DNA of 5,946 nt from positions 1 to 5,946 of the forward strand of contig JAKAGE010000045.1 in assembly GCA_021817655.1 (NCBI GenBank), in the 5' to 3' direction. Source of the DNA: a bacterium (GTDB lineage: Bacteria; Patescibacteriota; Minisyncoccia; UBA6257; 2-01-FULL-56-20). The notes beneath the pieces are model-generated. The model worked only from the letters and a program-made list of their open reading frames with translations. It was not told where the DNA came from and did not search any database. This document shows, piece after piece, positions 5,351-5,946 of this stretch (its first letter is position 1; the number at the start of each line of letters is the position of its first letter). A program made the position numbers and the translations under genes.

Positions 5351-5946
5351 TTACAAAAGCAATGGCTTGATCTTCGCCGCGTATGCAGCGTCCACTTCTT
5401 TTTCGAAGTCGGCGATGTTCGAATAGTCGTTCGTGAGCTGAATGTCCGCGCGCGCGCCGATCGTGGGGATCGTGATCTCGTTCGGCTGGCGATTGAGCTC
5501 GTCGAACTGTTCGCGGGTCGTCGCGGCTTCGCCGGAGCGGTTGCGCGCGGTGAGGCGCGAGAAGCGGGTGTCGTCGCCCGCCGCGACGTAGATGACGATG
5601 CTTTTGATGCCCGCCGCCGGGAATTCCCGGATCATTTCTTCATCCACCTTCCATCGGACGCCGTCCAGGATGCCCACGTCCGCCGCGTCTTTCGAGATGC
5701 GGAACTTGACCGCGCGCGAAAGGACGCCCTCGGGGAATCCGGCGCCCGGCTTCTGCATGATCTGCGCGAGGATCTGTTCGTTGCCGCGCCCGTGCGGCAT
5801 GCCCCAGAGGTCGAGCGTGTCGCGGAGGACGTCCGAAAATCGATGGCGCGACACGGTGATGTTGTCCACGCGGAGGAGCTGTTCCAGGCGATTTGCGACC
5901 GTTTCCTTTCCTGCGAGCGGGAGTCCCGCGATACCGATGACGAGTT
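5351..5946 (-). CDS. P-loop kinase, dephospho-CoA kinase/NMP kinase-like (5' end cut by window edge)
   Basis: Partial gene on the - strand: 197 residues are visible and probably only a few N-terminal ones are missing. The visible start, LVIGIAGLPLAGKETVANRL, holds a Walker A loop (GLPLAGKET, bases 5900-5926) after a first beta strand. In visible-residue numbering, HRFSDVLRD (34-42) resembles the substrate-binding segment of NMP-type kinases, ILDGVR (92-97) is the Walker-B/DGxR element, and TRFSRLTARNR (126-136) is the Arg-rich lid. A final strand, IQLTNDYS, and a C-terminal helix follow. This order matches dephospho-CoA kinase, deoxynucleotide kinase and archaeal UPF0200-type proteins; the substrate cannot be fixed from sequence alone. 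A GTG at 5869 is an internal codon, not the start, because it would remove the P-loop. The gene converges on metG with only two bases between the stop codons. Confidence 0.8.
   Translation of the reverse strand, partial: LVIGIAGLPLAGKETVANRLEQLLRVDNITVSRHRFSDVLRDTLDLWGMPHGRGNEQILAQIMQKPGAGFPEGVLSRAVKFRISKDAADVGILDGVRWKVDEEMIREFPAAGIKSIVIYVAAGDDTRFSRLTARNRSGEAATTREQFDELNRQPNEITIPTIGARADIQLTNDYSNIADFEKEVDAAYAAKIKPLLL

Noticed and set aside
5354..5370. Small hairpin AAGC-AATG-GCTT at the metG/kinase junction as a terminator
   Set aside because: The stem is only four base pairs, lies inside the kinase coding end and is followed on the - strand by only a short T-run.
5351..5869. Kinase starting at the GTG at 5869
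   Set aside because: The frame continues to the window edge and encodes a Walker A loop upstream of this codon, so the gene is cut by the window and starts beyond it.

Overview
This is a GC-rich bacterial window (roughly 60% G+C by eye) with four complete protein genes on the + strand and one partial gene entering from the right on the - strand. The likely source is a Patescibacteria/CPR-type bacterium, for example a high-GC Parcubacteria lineage. That is an inference from gene style: a PcsB/CwlO-like coiled-coil wall hydrolase, a short methionyl-tRNA synthetase without a C-terminal tRNA-binding domain, very tight packing and weak Shine-Dalgarno signals. No marker here fixes the taxon. TGA is used as a stop (tandem TGA TGA ends the first gene), so the TGA-to-glycine code of some CPR groups is not in use.

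Layout. Bases 1-189 hold no gene I can support. They carry a 14-bp inverted repeat (110-123) followed directly by a strong 10-bp hairpin (124-148). Bases 190-1560 encode a coiled-coil protein with a C-terminal lytic-transglycosylase domain. Bases 1560-2831 encode an M16 (insulinase/MPP-like) zinc protease whose start codon overlaps the previous stop. Bases 2848-3876 encode an AI-2E (PerM-type) membrane protein. Bases 3909-5348 encode methionyl-tRNA synthetase (metG). Two bases after the metG stop, the stop of a convergent - strand gene begins. That gene encodes a P-loop kinase of the dephospho-CoA kinase/NMP-kinase type and runs off the right edge.

How the genes fit together. The four + strand genes are probably one transcription unit, with possible extra promoters in the short AT-rich gaps before the AI-2E gene and metG. 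The first two are the most tightly linked: a cell-wall remodelling enzyme and a protease, probably translationally coupled. The membrane protein and metG look like housekeeping neighbours rather than a pathway.

No CRISPR array, mobile element, tRNA, rRNA or defence system is visible. The most interesting object is the first gene. It joins a PcsB/CwlO-type coiled coil to a lytic-transglycosylase domain with four cysteines, yet shows no signal peptide, so its true N-terminus is in question.
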